Shown here piece by piece: positions 8,664-17,879 of a DNA stretch of 64,000 nt (positions are counted from its first letter, which is position 1; every line of letters starts with the position of its first letter). Position numbers and translations under genes: made by a program. Origin of the DNA: Mucilaginibacter celer (GTDB lineage Bacteria > Bacteroidota > Bacteroidia > Sphingobacteriales > Sphingobacteriaceae); the NCBI RefSeq assembly GCF_003576455.2, contig NZ_CP032869.1:6138001-6202000 (forward strand). The letters run 5' to 3'. The notes below the pieces were generated by a model, which worked only from the letters and a program-made list of their open reading frames with translations, ran no database searches and was not told the DNA's origin.

Positions 8664-9139
8664 CAGTTTGCAGTTTTCAGTTGGTAGTTTGCAGTTGGTT
8701 AACGGCAACTGTTTTTACAGGGTTTGGCCTTTTTATTGGCCTGCCCCAAATTTTCCGGGATTGTCGATCATGTATTGAACGAGACGTCCTATTTCATCAG
8801 ACAATGAGTGTAATTTATCGTAAACCTCGTTGTTAATATAATTACAAGCCAACGAAAACTCAAGCCAGCCTTGTGTTTCGCTGTTTTCCATATCAACGTC
8901 GGTTAATTTGCTTACAAAGTGATTTGGAAAGCGACGCTTGCGATAAGCTTCAATAGTACAGATGTTTGCAGATCTTGATGATCGGCGGATTTGTCTATGA
9001 GTGAAAATGTTTCTTCTTTCGGAAATTGTTTTGTGACAAAATAAATCTCCATAGCAAGACTAAAACTTTTCTTGTACAGCAATAAGTCTTTATAAGTTCC
9101 CATTAATTACTGCAAACTGCCAACAGAAAACTGCAAACT
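8664..9139. mobile_element. Inverted-repeat-bounded cassette carrying a four-helix-bundle pseudogene
   Basis: Two arms, 8665-8695 and 9109-9139, are inverted copies matching at 29 of 31 positions and built from the word AGTTTGCAGTTTTC. They exactly enclose the four-helix-bundle pseudogene. The left arm begins 3 bases after the nadD start codon and the right arm overlaps the gmk stop by 2 bases. The arrangement resembles intervening sequences of 23S rRNA (a small four-helix-bundle ORF inside a long stem), here placed between protein genes. Mobility is inference; no transposase is present. Confidence 0.55.
8733..9103 (-). pseudogene. Frameshifted four-helix-bundle protein (23S rRNA intervening-sequence protein family)
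   Basis: Starting at ATG 9101-9103 the frame reads MGTYKDLLLYKKSFSLAMEI and FPKEETFSLIDK, then leaves the family sequence. Shifting by one base from about 8995 restores it: RRSSRS, EAYRKRRFPNHFVSKLTD, ENSETQGWLEFSLA and SDEIGRLVQYMIDNPGKF, ending at TAA 8733-8735. One missing A in the AAA run coding for Lys-Ile explains the break. The rejoined product would be about 122 residues, normal for this family (PF05635/TIGR02436). It could also be a sequencing error, which re-reading would settle. Confidence 0.75.
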
Positions 9140-9710
9140 ATTTTGTTAAAAACGCGCTCACCAATTCCTCAGCTTCTTTGCAAGCCGTTTCAAGATCGTA
9201 ATTTTTTAGGATAATATCAAACTGGGGTGCGTATTTAAGCTCTTTTTCGGCTTTTGCAAAACGTTCCTGCAGTTTTTCTTCGCTATCGGTACCGCGGCCG
9301 GTTAACCGCTCAATCAAAACCTCCAATGATGGCGGCTGAACAAATATAGCCAATGCCTGTGCGCCGTATTTACGCTTAAGGTGCAGGCCGCCCTCTACAT
9401 CAATATCAAATATCACGGTTTTACCGTTTGCCCAGATGCGTTCAATCTCGGTACGCAGGGTACCATAAAATGTACCGGTGTAAACCTCTTCAAATTCTAC
9501 AAATTGCTTTTTGGCAATTCGGTGCAAAAACTCTTCCTTGCTGATGAAGTAATAATCCTGTTCATGTACTTCATCGCCACGGCGCTCGCGCGTGGTGGCC
9601 GAAATAGAAAATTCGAGCGTAGGGATCTTCCCCAGCAAATGGTGTACTATAGTGGTTTTACCCGCTCCCGACGGAGCCGAAAATATGATGAGTTTACCGT
9701 TTTGGCTCAT
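9138..9710 (-). CDS. gmk: Guanylate kinase
   Basis: A 190-residue kinase converting GMP to GDP with ATP. The Walker A loop APSGAGK is at residues 12-18, followed by family motifs SISATTRERRGDEVHEQDYY and FDIDVEGG. Length and motif order match bacterial Gmk. The 3' end touches the inverted repeat of the neighbouring cassette. The gene shares direction with yicC upstream; the two are commonly neighbours in bacteria. Confidence 0.95.
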   Translation of the reverse strand: MSQNGKLIIFSAPSGAGKTTIVHHLLGKIPTLEFSISATTRERRGDEVHEQDYYFISKEEFLHRIAKKQFVEFEEVYTGTFYGTLRTEIERIWANGKTVIFDIDVEGGLHLKRKYGAQALAIFVQPPSLEVLIERLTGRGTDSEEKLQERFAKAEKELKYAPQFDIILKNYDLETACKEAEELVSAFLTK

Positions 9711-9717
9711 AGTTCAT

Positions 9718-9783
9718 GGTTCATAGTTCATGGTTTATAGTTGGTTTTAGTAAATGGAATGTAGCAGCCATGAACTATGAACC
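9718..9783. repeat. Inverted repeat of the word GTTCATAG/GTTCATGG
   Basis: Perfect 16-base arms at 9718-9733 (GGTTCATAGTTCATGG) and 9768-9783, with further partial copies on both sides, fill the gap between gmk and yicC. Confidence 0.7.
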
Positions 9784-9797
9784 AACAACTATGAACT

Positions 9798-10673
9798 TTA
9801 CAATACGTTTAAAAGCTGTTCTTTAATTTTTTCAAGTTCTTCTTTCATGCCTACAACCAGTTTCTGGATGTTGGCATCGTTGGCTTTCGAGCCAAGGGTG
9901 TTTATTTCCCTGCCTATCTCCTGCGAAATAAAACCCAGCTTTTTGCCATTGGCGTCGGCATTTTTAAGGGTTTCGATAAAATATTCGCAATGAGCTTTAA
10001 GCCTTACCTTTTCTTCGGTGATATCAAGCTTATCGATGTAATAGATCAATTCCTGCTCAAAGCGGTTTTGATCGATAGCTTCGCGGTTAGCTGCTTCGGC
10101 CAAAAAGGTATCCAGGCGCTCGCGGATCAGGGGTACCCGTTTAGGGTCTTCCAGTTCAACCAGCTCAAGGTTTTTAAGGATGGTGCCGATGCGCTGTTTC
10201 AGGTCCTGCTCAATCACATTACCCTCCTGCGCCCTAAAATCCTGGAAAGCGGCCAGTGCCTGCTGAAATGTTTTTTCAACAGCTTTCCACTCATCTTCAG
10301 ATATGGTATCCTCTTCGTATTTAACCACCTCGGGCAAGCCTAATGCTAATTGCAGCAGGTTGCCGGTTGGTTCGCCAAGCTCTTCGCTTACTGTTTTAAG
10401 CTGCTGGTAGTAGTGTTTCAACAGATCTTTATCAATACCGGCAGCTTTAACGGCCTGGCCAACCTGTTCCACATTGATGGATAAATTCACTTTACCGCGC
10501 TCAATAAGCTTGCTGCAATCATTACGCAGCTGAAACTCTTTTTCGGCGAAAATTTTCGGTAAACGAAGCGATAACTCTAAAAATTTGCTGTTCAGGGATT
10601 TAACCTCTACGGTATATTTTGTATTGCCGGTATCAAAACTGGCAATTCCATACCCTGTCATGGATTTTATCAT
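9798..10673 (-). CDS. yicC: YicC-family putative endoribonuclease
   Basis: A 291-residue YicC/YloC protein. The family start MIKSMTGYG fixes the ATG at 10671-10673; a TTG two codons upstream is rejected. The C-terminal DUF1732 part contains KLGFISQEIGREINTLGSKA, the most conserved stretch. E. coli YicC is a hexameric RNase that destabilises RyhB sRNA; the role in Bacteroidota is not established. The gene lies directly upstream of gmk in the same direction. Confidence 0.9.
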   Translation of the reverse strand: MIKSMTGYGIASFDTGNTKYTVEVKSLNSKFLELSLRLPKIFAEKEFQLRNDCSKLIERGKVNLSINVEQVGQAVKAAGIDKDLLKHYYQQLKTVSEELGEPTGNLLQLALGLPEVVKYEEDTISEDEWKAVEKTFQQALAAFQDFRAQEGNVIEQDLKQRIGTILKNLELVELEDPKRVPLIRERLDTFLAEAANREAIDQNRFEQELIYYIDKLDITEEKVRLKAHCEYFIETLKNADANGKKLGFISQEIGREINTLGSKANDANIQKLVVGMKEELEKIKEQLLNVL

Positions 10674-10774
10674 GTGCAAAGATAGTAAATTTAGAGATTA
10701 GTGGTTTGAGGTTAGAGATTAGGAATTTACCGGGAGATTAGAGGTTGGAGATTAGAGGTTAGGCTGATTTTTGA

Positions 10775-10853
10775 GAGATTAGAGGTTGGAGGTTAGAGAT
10801 TAGGTTGGCTTTTGAGACAAAAAACTAATCTCTAACCTCCAACCTCTAATCTC
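10775..10853. repeat. Inverted repeat of the word GAGATTAGAGGTTGG
   Basis: Perfect 29-base arms at 10775-10803 and 10825-10853 with a 21-base loop. Extra tandem copies of the same word extend left to about 10687 and right to about 10872. The array lies upstream of yicC. Shorter copies recur near 32400-32440 and 40918-40950. Confidence 0.8.
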
Positions 10854-10910
10854 TGATCTCCAACCTCTAATCACCAGCGCGCAAGCGCGCCCTTTAACAC
10901 TTTTTCACAT

Positions 10911-10938
10911 TTGGTATAAAATACAACTCCTATATTTA
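10911..10938 (+). promoter_or_regulatory. Candidate Bacteroidetes promoter
   Basis: TTTG(G) near 10910 and TATATTTA at 10931-10938 (consensus TAnnTTTG, 7 of 8) are separated by 17 bases. The spacing fits the Bacteroidetes primary sigma factor. It would give a leader of about 10 bases before ATG 10955. Confidence 0.5.
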
Positions 10939-10954
10939 CGTTCAATTATCACTA

Positions 10955-11755
10955 ATGCATAATCGTTTTTACCTGCATATCATAGGCTTATTATGCCTGT
11001 TTACCATTAGCGCTTCGGCACAGGAGTTTACCCTGAAAGGGATAACTTCCAAAAAAAGTTCGCCCGACAGGGTTGGGCAGGTGCTGATCAAAGACCTTAA
11101 TACCAAGGTGATGATGATGAGCGATGATGTTGGCTGGTTTACCATTAAAACCCGCATAGGTGATACCCTGCTATTTACCAAAGACGAATATACCCCGCTA
11201 AAAGTAGTTGTGTTAAACAACAGCGATATGCCCGTTGCCCTGCAACCCGTTATTAAACTAAGCGAGGTGAAAATTGTAGGCCAAACCAAAAGGCAGGAGC
11301 TTAATGAGGTAATGAACGAGTATAAAAAGCAGGGAGCCTATTACAACGGAAAGCCACCCATATTATCCATGTTATCAAACCCATTGCAGGGCGTGTATGA
11401 GCTTTTTGGTAAAACCCCCGGCCGCGCCCGCCGCTTTGCACGCGATGCAAAAAGCGAACTGGAGCAGGCCGAAATTAATAAGCGCTACAACATTCCGTTT
11501 GTGAAGCAGTACACCGGCCTGGCAACCGATACACTGGCCCGTAAATTCATGAATTACTACAGCCCAACGTACGAAGATTTGAAAGGCTGGACACAGTACG
11601 ACCTGATTAAGCACATGCTGAAAGCCTATAATTATTATAAGGACAGCAATGAAAAGGATAAGCTTGAAAGCCTGAATAGCCCTACCTTTATTAAGCAGGA
11701 TACCACCGTAAAACTTGGCGAGGGACCGGTAACGTTGAAGAAGCCTAATCAGTAA
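10955..11755 (+). CDS. Secreted protein with carboxypeptidase-regulatory-like domain
   Basis: A 266-residue protein. The signal peptide ends near ISASAQ (about residue 22). Residues ~24-105 look like the CarboxypepD_reg-like beta-sandwich often found at the N-terminus of TonB-dependent receptors (FTLKGITSKKSSPDRV, VGWFTIKTRIGDTLLFTK), but no receptor barrel follows. The rest is charged and helical. It is probably a periplasmic or surface protein of the DUF4488-like stand-alone kind; function unknown. Confidence 0.7.
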   Translation: MHNRFYLHIIGLLCLFTISASAQEFTLKGITSKKSSPDRVGQVLIKDLNTKVMMMSDDVGWFTIKTRIGDTLLFTKDEYTPLKVVVLNNSDMPVALQPVIKLSEVKIVGQTKRQELNEVMNEYKKQGAYYNGKPPILSMLSNPLQGVYELFGKTPGRARRFARDAKSELEQAEINKRYNIPFVKQYTGLATDTLARKFMNYYSPTYEDLKGWTQYDLIKHMLKAYNYYKDSNEKDKLESLNSPTFIKQDTTVKLGEGPVTLKKPNQ

Positions 11756-11784
11756 ACGCCATATCTTTTCGTTGTTTTATGGGT

Positions 11785-12573
11785 TTATAGCGAGATCAAC
11801 CCCTTCTCCGTTAATTTATCCAGGTAAATATCAATCTCTGAATCGCCCATGCCAAAAATAGCCTCGTTTTTCCAGAAGGTTTTGTAAAGATCTATTTTGG
11901 TTTTTGCACCGCCATTATAGATCCCGAGCAGTTTTTGTTCAATATAACTTAAGCCATCAGCATTAACCTGCAAACGTTTAAGATGTGCTTTTAATGCAGG
12001 TTTAAGCAGCGGTATGCCTCCCCAAAAAGTATTTTCATTAAGCCATTTTTCCAGCGCGGCTGTATCATTGTTTACATATAAGCGCCATGCATCGGCGGCA
12101 AGGCCAAGCTCCCATTCGTTAAGGCGTTCGCGGGCATCGTATAGTTCTTCAAATTGCCGGCCGGTTAGTTCGCCGAGGCCTTTTTTATTTTCAAACTGTA
12201 CGCAATCGGCCAAACAAATCAGATAAATAGCCGGGGCCGACATATCGGTTTTTAACGAAAGTATCTCCAGCACACCCAGCAGGTTTACCTGGCAATGCAA
12301 ATCAAACTCAAACCACAGGTTAATCTCCTTGTAGGGACAGTTCAGTTTGCCCAATTCATCCAATACTTTATGCTGATAATCATCGGCCGGAGCATCAAAT
12401 GCACGGCCTATCCAATCGCGGCGGTCGTTCCAGAAATCTGCGGAAAGAATGTTTTCCTGTAGAGGCCCTTCAGAAAATACCTCGCGCCAAACCATAACAT
12501 CGCCGTCAAGACCTGTTTGCTCAAAACCATCTAAGGCAGCATCGCCGTTTAAAATGTGGAGAATGGAGTTCAT
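11785..12573 (-). CDS. DUF1835 domain-containing protein
   Basis: A 262-residue cytosolic protein opening with LHILNGDAALDGFEQTGLDG and WREVFSEGPL, the conserved start of DUF1835. The C-terminal half (QKLLGIYNGGAKTKIDLYKT) fits the DUF3658-type companion region. The function is unknown across the family. The gene is convergent with the secreted-protein gene and separated from it by about 30 bases. Confidence 0.8.
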   Translation of the reverse strand: MNSILHILNGDAALDGFEQTGLDGDVMVWREVFSEGPLQENILSADFWNDRRDWIGRAFDAPADDYQHKVLDELGKLNCPYKEINLWFEFDLHCQVNLLGVLEILSLKTDMSAPAIYLICLADCVQFENKKGLGELTGRQFEELYDARERLNEWELGLAADAWRLYVNNDTAALEKWLNENTFWGGIPLLKPALKAHLKRLQVNADGLSYIEQKLLGIYNGGAKTKIDLYKTFWKNEAIFGMGDSEIDIYLDKLTEKGLISL

Positions 12574-12673
12574 AGAGGCTAAGTTAAAAAAATAATGCCC
12601 CTCAGCCCCCTAAAGGAGGAGTTTTTGATTTGTTATGACAATAATGAAAATTATTGGCCCCCGATAGCAAACA

Positions 12674-12696
12674 AGCCCCGCCAGGACGGCAGGGCT
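12674..12696 (-). terminator. Probable terminator of the ribonucleotide reductase gene
   Basis: A GC-rich hairpin (AGCCC-x-GCC...GGC-x-GGGCT, one mismatch) followed on the minus strand by TTGTTT, 46 bases after the nrdJ stop. Confidence 0.5.
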
Positions 12697-12741
12697 GTCT
12701 CATAAAAACTATTTATAACTGATTGCGAAATCCTTATTTAA

Positions 12742-15700
12742 TTACGAGCAACCCATCGAGTTGCCGCAGTTAAGGCATTTGTAACAGGTGCCCGAACGTA
12801 CGGTGGTATGCCCGCAAACATTGCAGCTGGGCGCATCGCTCTGCACACCCATACTAACATCGAAAGATAGGCCTTTTCTTTGAATATTTACAGCGTTATC
12901 TGCATATACCTGATTTCCGGTAGATGATGGGGTATAAACATTTGTCTCGTCGGTATTGAAATCGGCATCATCCATCTGTGGGTTGCCCAGCGTGCCATTC
13001 GCCTCGGTAATTACATGCACCAGGTCGGTACGGTTCTGGTATTCATAGCCCAGCATTCTGAAAATATAATCGATGATGGATGTGGCACTCTTAATGTTCG
13101 GGTGGCCAATTACCATGCCTGCCGGCTCAAAGCGGGTAAAGGTGAATTTCTCTACATATTCTTCCAGTGGCACACCATATTGCAAACCAACCGAAACGGC
13201 AATGGCAAAACAGTTCATCAACGAACGGAAGGTGGCCCCCTCTTTATGCATATCCACAAAAATCTCGCCCAGGGTACCGTCTTCGTATTCGCCGGTGCGC
13301 ACAAAAACATTTTGACCGCCTATGTTGGCTTTTTGGGTGAAACCACGGCGCTTGTACGGCAGGTTTTTCTTTTCCACCACGCGCGACAACTGGCGCATAA
13401 AAGCCGTATCCTTCGATTTTTCCATAATGGCCATGGCTGCTTCAATTACCTGCTCGGGTGTTAGATCGGCCAGTTTTACGTTGGCGGCCTCGCCTAAAAC
13501 CTCTTCAACCGTATCCAGCTTATCATCTGCTTCCTCTTTCACATCCGATTTGGTTGAGAGCGGCTGCGATAGTTTACAACCATCGCGGTAAAGCGCATTG
13601 GCTTTCAGGCCAAGTTTCCAGGATAGCTCATAGCAATCTTTAATTTCATCAACCCGGGCTTCGTTTGGCAGGTTGATGGTTTTGGAGATAGCGCCCGAAA
13701 GAAAAGGCTGGGCGGCGGCCATCATTTTGATGTGGCCATGTGCATGGATATAACGCTCGCCTTTGGTGCCGCATTTGTTGGCGCAATCAAAAATAGGGTA
13801 GTGCTGTAATTTTAAGTACGGCGCACCTTCAATGGTCATGGTACCGCAGATGTATTCGTTAGCTTCGGCAATTTGTTTTTTGCTGAAGCCGATAGCCCGG
13901 AGTAAATTAAAATCAGGCGCATTATATTGCTCAGCCGTTAACCCCATGCGTTTTAAACACTCTTCGCCTAATGACCATACATTAAACGCGAAACTGATCT
14001 CGAAAGCGGATGCCAGGCCTTTCTCTACCTTTTCCACCTCATCATCAGTAAAACCTTTGGCTTTGAGGGTATCTAAGTTGATATGCGGTGCACCTTTTAA
14101 GGTTGCGGCTCCTTTAGCATAGTTAACTATGGCGGTAACTTCATGCTCCTGGTAACCTAAATTGCGCAGGGCTTCGGGCACAGCCTGGTTAATAATTTTG
14201 AAGTAGCCGCCGCCCGATAGTTTTTTAAATTTAACCAGCGCAAAATCGGGTTCGATGCCGGTGGTATCGCAATCCATCACCAGGCCGATAGTGCCGGTTG
14301 GCGCAATAACGGTGGTTTGGGCGTTACGGTAGCCATATTTTTCGCCCATTTCTACAGCCCTGTCCCAGGCATTGCAAGCGGCCGAAAGCAGGTAATCGGG
14401 GCAGATTTTTTGATCGATACCCGGAGGGGTTATTTCCAGACCCTCAAAATTTTCTGTCGAGTTATAGGCCGCGTATCGGTGGTTGCGCATTACGCGCATC
14501 ATGTGCTCCCTGTTATCATTATACCGGCTAAAAGCGCCTAATTCGCGAGCTATCTCGGCCGAGGTGGCATAAGCAGTGCCAGTCATGATAGCCGTAATGG
14601 CACCGCCAATGGCGCGGGCTTCATCGCTGTCATACGCAATGCCGCTTACCATCAGGGCCGAGCCTAAGTTGGCATAGCCGAGGCCCAGTGTGCGGTAATC
14701 ATAAGATAGCTGTGCCACTTCTTTTGATGGGAACTGGGCCATCAGCACCGAGATCTCCAATACGATGGTCCACATGCGGCAGGCGTGCTCAAAGCCCTTT
14801 ACATCAAACACGCGGGTTTGCGGGTTAAAGAAATGGGCAAGGTTGATGGATGCGAGGTTGCAGGCCGTATTATCCAAAAACATGTATTCTGAGCAGGGGT
14901 TGGAAGCATTGATGCGGCCGCCTTCGGGGCAGGTGTGCCACTCATTAATGGTGCTGTCAAACTGCACACCCGGATCGGCACAGGCCCAGGCTGCAAAGGC
15001 TATATCATCCCATAACTTTTGTGATGAGATTGATTTAACTGTTTTGCCGCTCATGCGGCTGATTAAGTTCCAGGCCGAACCGGTTTTTAAAGCGGTGAAA
15101 AAGCTGTTGGGAATGCGTACTGAATTGTTGGAGTTTTGCCCGGATACGGTGCGATAAGCTTCGCCCTCATAATCCGACGAGTAACCGGCAGCTATCAACG
15201 CAGCTACTTTTTTTTCTTCCTCCACCTTCCAGTTTACAAAACCTTCTATCTCCGGATGATCCAGATCAAGGCAAACCATTTTGGCCGCGCGGCGGGTTGT
15301 TCCGCCCGATTTGATGGCCCCGGCCGCCCTGTCGCCAATTTTCAGGAACGACATCAGGCCTGATGAATAGCCGCCGCCGGATAGTTTTTCACTTTCGCCG
15401 CGGATTTTTGAATAGTTGGTGCCCACGCCCGATCCGTATTTAAAAATGCGGGCTTCACGTACCCACAGATCCATAATGCCGCCCTCGTTTACCAAATCGT
15501 CATCAACCGAAAGGATGAAGCAGGCATGCGGCTGCGGCCGCTCATAAGCCGATGTTGATTTGCTTAACTGTTCGGTAACCGGATCAACAAAATAATGGCC
15601 CTGCGGCTTGCCTGTAATACCGTACGAGGTATGTAAACCGGTATTGAACCACTGCGGCGAGTTTGGCGCAGCCTGCTGCCCAACAATGGTATAAACAATT

Positions 15701-16080
15701 TCATCATAAAATATTTCGGCATCTTTTGGCGTAGCGAAGTAACCATAGCGCATGCCCCAATCCTTCCAGCAATTGGCCATACGGTGGGCAACCTGCTTAA
15801 TGCTTTTTTCTGATCCGGTTGTACCATCGGGCTGTGGCACACCAGCCTTGCGGAAATATTTTTGAGCTAAGATATCCGTTGCCACCTGCGACCAGCCCGC
15901 CGGTACCTCTACATCATTCATCTCAAATACGGCATCGCCCGAGGGGTTGCGGATTACCGACGATCGTTTTTCATACTTAAACAGGTCATAAACGCTTGTG
16001 CCTTCCCTGCTGAAATAGCGTTGTGTTTTGAGTCCCTTTCCTTCGCTTGCGGAGGCTTTTTTGGTAATGTTTTTAGCCAT
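12742..16080 (-). CDS. nrdJ: Adenosylcobalamin-dependent (class II) ribonucleoside-diphosphate reductase
   Basis: A 1112-residue vitamin B12-dependent reductase that makes deoxyribonucleotides without oxygen or a separate radical subunit. The radical-site motif NPCSE is visible, with partner cysteine in PHACFILSVDDDL, and the barrel motif TTVIAPTGTIGLVMDCDTTG. The C-terminus carries a four-Cys zinc ribbon (CNVCGH...CYKCLNCG), typical of long NrdJ proteins, and ends GNSMGCS, whose cysteine may shuttle electrons. The length is normal for this subtype. I saw no cobalamin riboswitch upstream. Confidence 0.93.
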   Translation of the reverse strand: MAKNITKKASASEGKGLKTQRYFSREGTSVYDLFKYEKRSSVIRNPSGDAVFEMNDVEVPAGWSQVATDILAQKYFRKAGVPQPDGTTGSEKSIKQVAHRMANCWKDWGMRYGYFATPKDAEIFYDEIVYTIVGQQAAPNSPQWFNTGLHTSYGITGKPQGHYFVDPVTEQLSKSTSAYERPQPHACFILSVDDDLVNEGGIMDLWVREARIFKYGSGVGTNYSKIRGESEKLSGGGYSSGLMSFLKIGDRAAGAIKSGGTTRRAAKMVCLDLDHPEIEGFVNWKVEEEKKVAALIAAGYSSDYEGEAYRTVSGQNSNNSVRIPNSFFTALKTGSAWNLISRMSGKTVKSISSQKLWDDIAFAAWACADPGVQFDSTINEWHTCPEGGRINASNPCSEYMFLDNTACNLASINLAHFFNPQTRVFDVKGFEHACRMWTIVLEISVLMAQFPSKEVAQLSYDYRTLGLGYANLGSALMVSGIAYDSDEARAIGGAITAIMTGTAYATSAEIARELGAFSRYNDNREHMMRVMRNHRYAAYNSTENFEGLEITPPGIDQKICPDYLLSAACNAWDRAVEMGEKYGYRNAQTTVIAPTGTIGLVMDCDTTGIEPDFALVKFKKLSGGGYFKIINQAVPEALRNLGYQEHEVTAIVNYAKGAATLKGAPHINLDTLKAKGFTDDEVEKVEKGLASAFEISFAFNVWSLGEECLKRMGLTAEQYNAPDFNLLRAIGFSKKQIAEANEYICGTMTIEGAPYLKLQHYPIFDCANKCGTKGERYIHAHGHIKMMAAAQPFLSGAISKTINLPNEARVDEIKDCYELSWKLGLKANALYRDGCKLSQPLSTKSDVKEEADDKLDTVEEVLGEAANVKLADLTPEQVIEAAMAIMEKSKDTAFMRQLSRVVEKKNLPYKRRGFTQKANIGGQNVFVRTGEYEDGTLGEIFVDMHKEGATFRSLMNCFAIAVSVGLQYGVPLEEYVEKFTFTRFEPAGMVIGHPNIKSATSIIDYIFRMLGYEYQNRTDLVHVITEANGTLGNPQMDDADFNTDETNVYTPSSTGNQVYADNAVNIQRKGLSFDVSMGVQSDAPSCNVCGHTTVRSGTCYKCLNCGNSMGCS

Positions 16081-16371
16081 AGCTTTTCCCTAATTATGAT
16101 AACAGTTAAACAAGTAGATGCAACACAAAAAAGGTTCAGGGGTTTTAGATCAAAGCTATTAGTATACTGAATAGCATACCAGTTGGAGTTTTCCACAGGA
16201 TGAAAGAAAACGGCCCAAGCTGAACTTACCAGAATTTAAATTAGCTGTTTTTTAGCTGTTTATGGTGTTAATAACTCAAAAGTAGTGCAATCGAAATAGC
16301 GATAAGGGGAATATATTTTAGCATGACGAAGGTGGCTACCCTAAAACTGTAGTGCCGAACTAAATTCAGGT

Positions 16372-16531
16372 GCTGGTGCACGCGTGCCGCGTATACCTTT
16401 ATGAGAGTTATATAAAGATCACATCAGGACAATGCCGAAATAACTGGGACCCATATAAGGGCGCAGACGGATGCCGGGAGATAAATGGCGACGATGTGCA
16501 TACGGGGTACACGCGGCACGCGTGCACCAGC
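16372..16531. repeat. 26-base inverted repeat around a 108-base core
   Basis: The arms 16372-16397 and 16506-16531 (both containing GCACGCGTGCCGCG or its complement) match at 25 of 26 positions. The core carries no ORF. This element and the following terminator are all I can find in the 546-base gap between nrdJ and the coiled-coil gene; the rest is AT-rich with no clear signal. Confidence 0.75.
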
Positions 16532-16560
16532 AATAAAAAGAAATGAAAACTCATCAAATA

Positions 16561-16596
16561 AAAACTCCCGGCAGCAATCATGCTACCGGGAGTTTA
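16561..16596 (-). terminator. Rho-independent terminator of the coiled-coil membrane protein gene
   Basis: A perfect 11-base stem, AAACTCCCGGT...CCGGGAGTTT (read on either strand), with a T-run on the minus-strand side, about 30 bases beyond the stop of the gene at 16627. Confidence 0.8.
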
Positions 16597-16626
16597 TTAT
16601 ATAGCTTTTAAACTGATTAGAAAATA

Positions 16627-17541
16627 TTATTTAAGCGTAATACTGGTTTTACCCATAGTGCCGCCATCAGCATACAGCATAATGGTGTAGGTGCCTTTTT
16701 GAAATGGCAGGGTTGGGTTAATCCAATCGATAGTATACTGTGCGCCGTCGTCTTTAAAATCAATAGCGGTTTTGTAGGTGTATTGCAAATCCTGGCCATC
16801 GGCGCTGAATGTGCCCGAATCAGGAGCGGTGATCAGGTTACCGGTTGGATCTATCACACGCACATAAATATCGTGCATAGCTTTGGTTGCCAGTGTGTTG
16901 CTTGCAACTGTGAAGTTAATTTTCAGTTTTTTGGCCGGGCCGGCGCGGGTTACATCAACCTCTTTACCGCTGCCTTTTATTTTGTAGGCAACTACATCTG
17001 TTGTAGCCAGCTTAAGTGCCTGCGCCACTTTAACCTTAGCGCCCAGATCTTCATTTTGTTTTGATAGCGTATCCACCTTTTTTGATACCGTAGCCAGGTT
17101 GGTTTTCAGCGTATCGCGCTCGGTGGCAAGGGTGGTGTTTTGTTTTTTCAGTTCCTCAATCTGGGCAGTGTAGTTGGTTACAAAGTAACGCAGCTGTTTA
17201 ACGTCTTCCTGCACTTTGGCAAGTTCATGGGCGGTAAGTTTGCCTTTGGCCAGCTTTGCCCGCAATACTTTAATGGTCGATTTCAGCGAGTCGTTTTTAG
17301 CGGTTAATTCGGCAGTCATTTTGGCTTTGCCTGCAGTTACCTGCTCCACCTGCGATTCGAGACTGTCCAGTTCGGTTTGCAGCTTTGTTTGCTCATCATG
17401 CTGATAAACTATTTTTTTATCAGAGTTGTTTTTTTGCAGGTACAGGTAAACATCGGTTCCTAACAAAGCAAGTACAACCACAATTAAAAAATAAATAACG
17501 TTCGAGTTTTTTTTAGGTTGTTGCCCAGATTGGTTTTCCAT
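16627..17541 (-). CDS. Membrane-anchored coiled-coil protein
   Basis: A 304-residue protein. A short cytosolic N-terminus is followed by one membrane segment (VIYFLIVVVLALLGTDVYLY, about 15-34). Residues ~45-170 are a long coiled coil rich in Lys, Glu, Leu and Thr, and residues ~185-304 form a beta-rich domain ending GKTSITLK. The layout suggests a periplasmic rod with a C-terminal binding head. I do not recognise a named family. It is monocistronic with its own terminator. Confidence 0.75.
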   Translation of the reverse strand: MENQSGQQPKKNSNVIYFLIVVVLALLGTDVYLYLQKNNSDKKIVYQHDEQTKLQTELDSLESQVEQVTAGKAKMTAELTAKNDSLKSTIKVLRAKLAKGKLTAHELAKVQEDVKQLRYFVTNYTAQIEELKKQNTTLATERDTLKTNLATVSKKVDTLSKQNEDLGAKVKVAQALKLATTDVVAYKIKGSGKEVDVTRAGPAKKLKINFTVASNTLATKAMHDIYVRVIDPTGNLITAPDSGTFSADGQDLQYTYKTAIDFKDDGAQYTIDWINPTLPFQKGTYTIMLYADGGTMGKTSITLK

Positions 17542-17879
17542 AGCAATTAAATGTTTTAAGTTTTAGCATAGTAAGCCGTGTGATAACACCGTTTTTACTA
17601 TTGTGTTTAAAAAAATGGGGCATATCAACGGTTAATTGATATAACCTGTTTTCCTGTAGGCTTATACAGGTGTTTTATTTTTGGCGATTAAACGTATTGA
17701 ACGTTGAAACACTAAAAATATGATTTTAAATAAAATTTACTGCATTAATTGTGTAGGCGTAAAGCTAAATTAAATACAATATGTTTAAAACACAATAAAG
17801 GTTGGTTTTTTATACTTGATAATAAACCCGCTACGTTAGTAGTTTATATCTTTGCAGCGCTTACGTTTAAATCTGTTTA
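17542..17879. other. Divergent intergenic region
   Basis: A 338-base AT-rich spacer between divergent genes. The only signal I can name is TATCTTTG at 17847-17854, an exact match to the Bacteroidetes -7 box TAnnTTTG 25 bases before the start of the GHL10 gene. No matching TTTG is found at the usual distance. No ORF or repeat is seen. Confidence 0.4.

Noticed and set aside
8733-9103. Four-helix-bundle gene as an accessory (bAvd) of a diversity-generating retroelement
   Set aside because: No reverse transcriptase and no template/variable repeat pair is present nearby; the inverted arms fit an intervening-sequence-like layout better.
16183-16199. TTTTCCACA, one base from a DnaA box
   Set aside because: A single weak match without clustering or a replication gene nearby; chance is the simpler explanation.
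16081-16371. Possible cobalamin riboswitch upstream of the B12-dependent reductase
   Set aside because: I looked on the minus strand for the conserved B12 box and found none; class II reductases are often not under this control.
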